Below, one piece after another: positions 61,035 to 64,000 of a DNA stretch of 64,000 nucleotides. This stretch comes from Chitinophaga silvisoli (GTDB lineage Bacteria > Bacteroidota > Bacteroidia > Chitinophagales > Chitinophagaceae). Location: the NCBI RefSeq assembly GCF_003412465.1, contig NZ_QTJV01000006.1, positions 186,001 to 250,000 on the forward strand. The letters run 5' to 3'. Within the stretch, counting starts at the first letter, position 1; every line of letters begins with the position of its first letter. A model generated the notes under the pieces. It was not told the DNA's origin and ran no database searches. It saw only the letters and a list, made by a program, of their open reading frames with translations. The translations under genes and the position numbers were made by a program.

Positions 61035-63299
61035 ATGATCAGATCAGAAAGCACAGAAAAACGTTCCTGTCCCCTGGTAACACTGGAGGCCGGGTTGATT
61101 GTCACGGGTGGAGGTTTATCAGGCATTTGCTGTGCGGTGACAGCTGCCAGGGAAGGATTGAAAGTCGTACTGGTACAGGATAGAAGTGTGCTGGGCGGGA
61201 ATGCGAGTAGTGAAATCCGCTTATGGATTTTAGGAGCGACCTCGCATATGGGGAATAATAACCGCTGGGCGAGAGAAGGGGGTGTGGTCGATGAGATCCT
61301 GGTGGAAAATACATACCGGAATCCGGAGGGGAATCCTGTGATCCTGGATTCGATCCTGTTGGATAAGGTAACGGCGGAACCAAATATTACTTTGCTCTTG
61401 AATACAGCAGTATATCATGTAGAAAAAAAGGATGCGGAGACGATCTCTTCTCTGCGGGCGTTTTGTAGTCAGAACCAGATAGAGTATGAATTACGTGCGC
61501 ACCTGTTCTGCGATGCATCGGGCGATGGGGTGGTTGGATTTCTTTCAGGTGCGGCATTCAGAATGGGTGCGGAGCCGGTGGAAGAGTTCAATGAATTGTT
61601 TGCACCGTCGGAGAGTTATGGTGAGTTGTTAGGGCATTCACTGTATTTCTATTCTAAAGATACGGGGAAGCCGGTACGATTTGTACCCCCTTCATTTGCG
61701 CTGATGGATATAACGGAGATTCCGAAGTTCAGGAGTTTCAATGCACAGGAGTATGGATGTAAGTTGTGGTGGATAGAATTTGGCGGGCGGATGGATACGG
61801 TGCATGATACGGAGAAGATAAAATGGGAGCTGTGGAAGATAGTGTATGGTGTATGGAACTATATTAAGAACTCGGGCAAGTTTCCCGAGGCGGAAACCCT
61901 GACCCTGGAATGGGTGGGAATGATTCCGGGGAAGCGGGAAAGCAGGAGATTCGAGGGAGATTATATCCTGAAGCAGCAGGATGTGATAGAGCAAAGAGTG
62001 CATGCCGATGCGGTGGCATTTGGCGGCTGGAGCCTGGATCTGCATCCTTCGGATGGAGTGTACTCTGCACAGCCGGGATGTACGCAGTGGCATAGTAAGG
62101 GCGTGTACCAGATTCCTTATAGATGTTTGTACTCCAGGAATATTAAGAATTTGTTTTTGGCAGGGAGGATTATCAGCGCATCGCATGTAGCGTTTGGCTC
62201 ATCGAGGGTGATGGCAACGAGTGCGTATGTAGCACAGGTGGCCGGTATGGCGGCGGTGCTATGCAAGGAGACCGGGGCTTTTCCTGCGGAGGTGAATGTG
62301 CCTTTGTTGCAGGAACGGCTGGCGGGTAGCGGACAGTATATTCCATTTGTTTCATTTAAGGATGCAGGGGACCTGGTGCAGACGGCGAGCATCAGTGCGA
62401 GCAGTGAGTTGTCATTATCACGACTGGAAGAAGATAGTGAGCCGCAGGCCCTGGATATTGCGGTAGCACAGCTGGTGCCGATACCGGCCGGAAGGTTGCC
62501 GGTGTTTAGCCTGAATGTGTATAGTGACGAGGTGACTACACTGCAGGCAGAGATAAGGATTTGTTCAAGGAGGGGAAGTTATACACCGGATAAGACGCTG
62601 GCTGCATTTGAGTTTAGTATTGCGCCAGGGAAGAATAGAATACAGCTGGAGAGTGATGTAGTGATTGAAGAAGACCAGTATGTGTTTGTACTATTGCATA
62701 AGAATCCATTGCTGCGGGTGAGCAGGTCTTTCAAGCGGATCACGGGGATATTGTCAGTGTTTAATACAATTAACCCGGCGGTGTCTAATTATGGCAGGCA
62801 GACGGCACCGGATGGCATAGGGATAGATAGCTTTGAGTTCTGGGTAGCGCAAAGGAGACCGGGGGGACAGAATCTTGCATTGGAGTTTGGGCAGGCGCTT
62901 ACAGGTTTTGGAGTGGAAAATATCAGGAATGGAGTGGCGAGGCCGACAACGCAGGTGAATGCATGGGTGGCGGATCTTGCAGATAATGCACCTTCATTGA
63001 CACTGGCCTGGGAAGAGAAAAAACTTATTAAAAAGCTTATCTTATCTTTTGATACGGATTTCGATCACCCGATGGAGTCTGTATTGATGACGCATCCGGA
63101 GAACGTGATGGTGTTTTGTGTAAGGGATTATGTGATTTATGACGATGCGGGAAAAGCAGTGTATGAGAAGCGGGGCAATTACCAGACAAGGAATGTGATT
63201 GAGTTTCCGGAAGGCGTACATACGGGCAGTCTGACATTCCGGTTTTCACATCCATCGGAACATACACCGGCAGCGGTGTTTGAGGTGAGGGTTTATTAA
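61035..63299 (+). CDS. FAD-dependent oxidoreductase (FAD_oxidored type) in the SusC/D locus
   Basis: 754 residues without a clear signal peptide. The dinucleotide motif is IVTGGGLSGICCAVTAAREGLKVVLVQDR, followed by LGGNASSEIRLWILGATSHM, as in the FAD_oxidored (PF12831) family. The conserved core reaches about residue 430 (NIKNLFLAGRIISASHVAFGSSRVMATSAYVAQVAG); the C-terminal 300 residues are beta-rich (FRFSHPSEHTPAAVFEVRVY) like a sugar-binding module. Such proteins occur in Bacteroidota polysaccharide loci with unknown substrate. It is tightly linked to GH2, so it probably oxidises or otherwise processes the same sugar. Confidence 0.85.
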   Translation: MIRSESTEKRSCPLVTLEAGLIVTGGGLSGICCAVTAAREGLKVVLVQDRSVLGGNASSEIRLWILGATSHMGNNNRWAREGGVVDEILVENTYRNPEGNPVILDSILLDKVTAEPNITLLLNTAVYHVEKKDAETISSLRAFCSQNQIEYELRAHLFCDASGDGVVGFLSGAAFRMGAEPVEEFNELFAPSESYGELLGHSLYFYSKDTGKPVRFVPPSFALMDITEIPKFRSFNAQEYGCKLWWIEFGGRMDTVHDTEKIKWELWKIVYGVWNYIKNSGKFPEAETLTLEWVGMIPGKRESRRFEGDYILKQQDVIEQRVHADAVAFGGWSLDLHPSDGVYSAQPGCTQWHSKGVYQIPYRCLYSRNIKNLFLAGRIISASHVAFGSSRVMATSAYVAQVAGMAAVLCKETGAFPAEVNVPLLQERLAGSGQYIPFVSFKDAGDLVQTASISASSELSLSRLEEDSEPQALDIAVAQLVPIPAGRLPVFSLNVYSDEVTTLQAEIRICSRRGSYTPDKTLAAFEFSIAPGKNRIQLESDVVIEEDQYVFVLLHKNPLLRVSRSFKRITGILSVFNTINPAVSNYGRQTAPDGIGIDSFEFWVAQRRPGGQNLALEFGQALTGFGVENIRNGVARPTTQVNAWVADLADNAPSLTLAWEEKKLIKKLILSFDTDFDHPMESVLMTHPENVMVFCVRDYVIYDDAGKAVYEKRGNYQTRNVIEFPEGVHTGSLTFRFSHPSEHTPAAVFEVRVY

Positions 63300-63321
63300 G
63301 CATTCAGTATTCCACGTGTTT

Positions 63322-64000
63322 ATGAAAAAGATTAACCTATTCATTATATGTCTGCTTTATAGTATAGTTGCACAGGCGCAGACTGTTTCATTAGCCAACC
63401 GGCAAGTGCACATTGAATGGCAGCAAACAAAAGAGGGCTGGAAAGTAAAGGAGCTGCTTTATGACAAGCAGTCTGTAGCCCAACCTTCAGGAGAATATAC
63501 CCTTTTATATACAGCGGATAAACCGGCGGATACATCCGGCATCCATTTTCAACGGGCGAATGGACTTCCCTGGCCGGATACAAATTATCATTACCAGATC
63601 AATGCATGGAAACAGGCTACGACCCCGGTGGCACTGAATACAGCGGGGCAGGCGATTCATTTTTATCCCGCAAAGGCAAAACAGGTATCGCCTACAGAGG
63701 TAGTGTTTACCTGGACATCTGCGCTGGCATCAATGACAGCCACCTGGACACTGGACCAGCAGTATGCCGGGGATATCAAAGTAACCTTGCAATTGCAATG
63801 TAAACAAGCGGGGTATTATTCATTGTCAAGTCCCAGTGTTGTGACGGTAAATAAACAGGATGTGGCCTGGGCGGTGATGCCCGGTTATTTCCAGGGGAAT
63901 GAGTTTGGGAAGAATATGGTGCTGAGCTATGCGTATGGACAGGGTATACCAGAGATGCCGGTGCTGTACAGGGAACGCTGTGCCAGCTCCTTCTGCCCTG
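63322..64000 (+). CDS. Secreted protein of unknown family, partial (3' end outside)
   Basis: 226 codons visible from the ATG at 63322, open to the window edge. Signal peptide MKKINLFIICLLYSIVAQAQ. The rest is beta-rich (TVSLANRQVHIEWQQTKEGWKVKELLYDKQ; MTATWTLDQQYAGDIKVTLQLQCK), with a WAVMPGYFQGNEFGKNM stretch. This looks like the N-terminal beta domain of a large glycosidase, but no family motif is in view, so I do not name it. It follows the FAD gene by 22 bp in the same direction and is probably part of the same operon. Confidence 0.75.
   Translation, partial: MKKINLFIICLLYSIVAQAQTVSLANRQVHIEWQQTKEGWKVKELLYDKQSVAQPSGEYTLLYTADKPADTSGIHFQRANGLPWPDTNYHYQINAWKQATTPVALNTAGQAIHFYPAKAKQVSPTEVVFTWTSALASMTATWTLDQQYAGDIKVTLQLQCKQAGYYSLSSPSVVTVNKQDVAWAVMPGYFQGNEFGKNMVLSYAYGQGIPEMPVLYRERCASSFCP

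Overview
The window comes from a Bacteroidota genome, most likely Chitinophaga or a close relative in the Chitinophagaceae. The grounds are two SusC/SusD pairs, one of them driven by an ECF sigma/FecR pair with an STN-domain SusC, Bacteroidota-type -7 boxes (TAnnTTTG), many AraC regulators, GH92/GH3/GH2 enzymes, and an ImuA-ImuB-DnaE2 mutasome cassette. Genes lie on both strands. No rRNA, tRNA, CRISPR array, complete insertion sequence or phage module was seen.

Layout. 1-7.3 kb (minus): sigma factor, FecR anti-sigma, SusC, SusD and a DUF4369 protein that runs off the left edge. 7.5-20.8 kb: Crp/Fnr regulator, methyltransferase, DUF1275 protein, GH3 enzyme, glutaminyl cyclase, then small metabolic and regulatory genes (VOC, AraC, HAD, deaminase, carboxylesterase, TlpA thioredoxin, SDR, two AraC). 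This part ends in a deletion scar where an AraC gene has lost its native start and a phytanoyl-CoA dioxygenase has lost its N-terminal part. 20.8-24.2 kb (minus): a candidate copper-uptake operon with an OprC-like TonB receptor keeping CxxxM and HxM motifs, a Met/His/Cys-rich lipoprotein and a small cysteine-rich membrane protein. 24.3-28.1 kb: aldo/keto reductase, AraC, nucleosidase and two poorly known genes. 28.2-34.0 kb: imuA, imuB, dnaE2, with minisatellites inside imuB and directly behind imuB and dnaE2. 34.2-37.8 kb: AraC, VOC, an XRE-pentapeptide regulator, a seven-unit 72-bp array and a decayed YeeE/YedE gene. 37.8-42.5 kb: CoA-disulfide reductase/rhodanese, then a second metal-type TonB receptor with a small Cys/His-rich protein. 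42.6-48.4 kb: GNAT, then an AraC-centred redox cluster (SDR, AraC, MDR oxidoreductase, SnoaL protein, SDR, lipoprotein, truncated DoxX). 48.4-52.5 kb (minus): GH92 enzyme, a decayed MFS transporter, a shortened tannase-family esterase. 52.5-64 kb: a LacI regulator with an IS1-like zinc ribbon, divergent from a SusC-SusD-SASA esterase-GH2-FAD oxidoreductase locus that continues past the right edge.

How the parts work together. The two Sus-type loci import glycans or other oligomers through SusC/D and process them in the periplasm; one is under sigma/anti-sigma control and the other probably under the divergent LacI protein, whose likely operator is a 22-bp near-palindrome between them. Three oxidoreductase promoters next to AraC genes carry direct repeats exactly 21 bp apart, two with identical spacing to the -7 box, which suggests local AraC activation.

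The window also shows local decay and repeat expansion: remnants of PhyH, YeeE, MFS and DoxX genes, a shortened tannase, and five unrelated minisatellites between 30 and 42 kb around the error-prone polymerase genes. All family names rest on reading motifs by eye; no database search was run.
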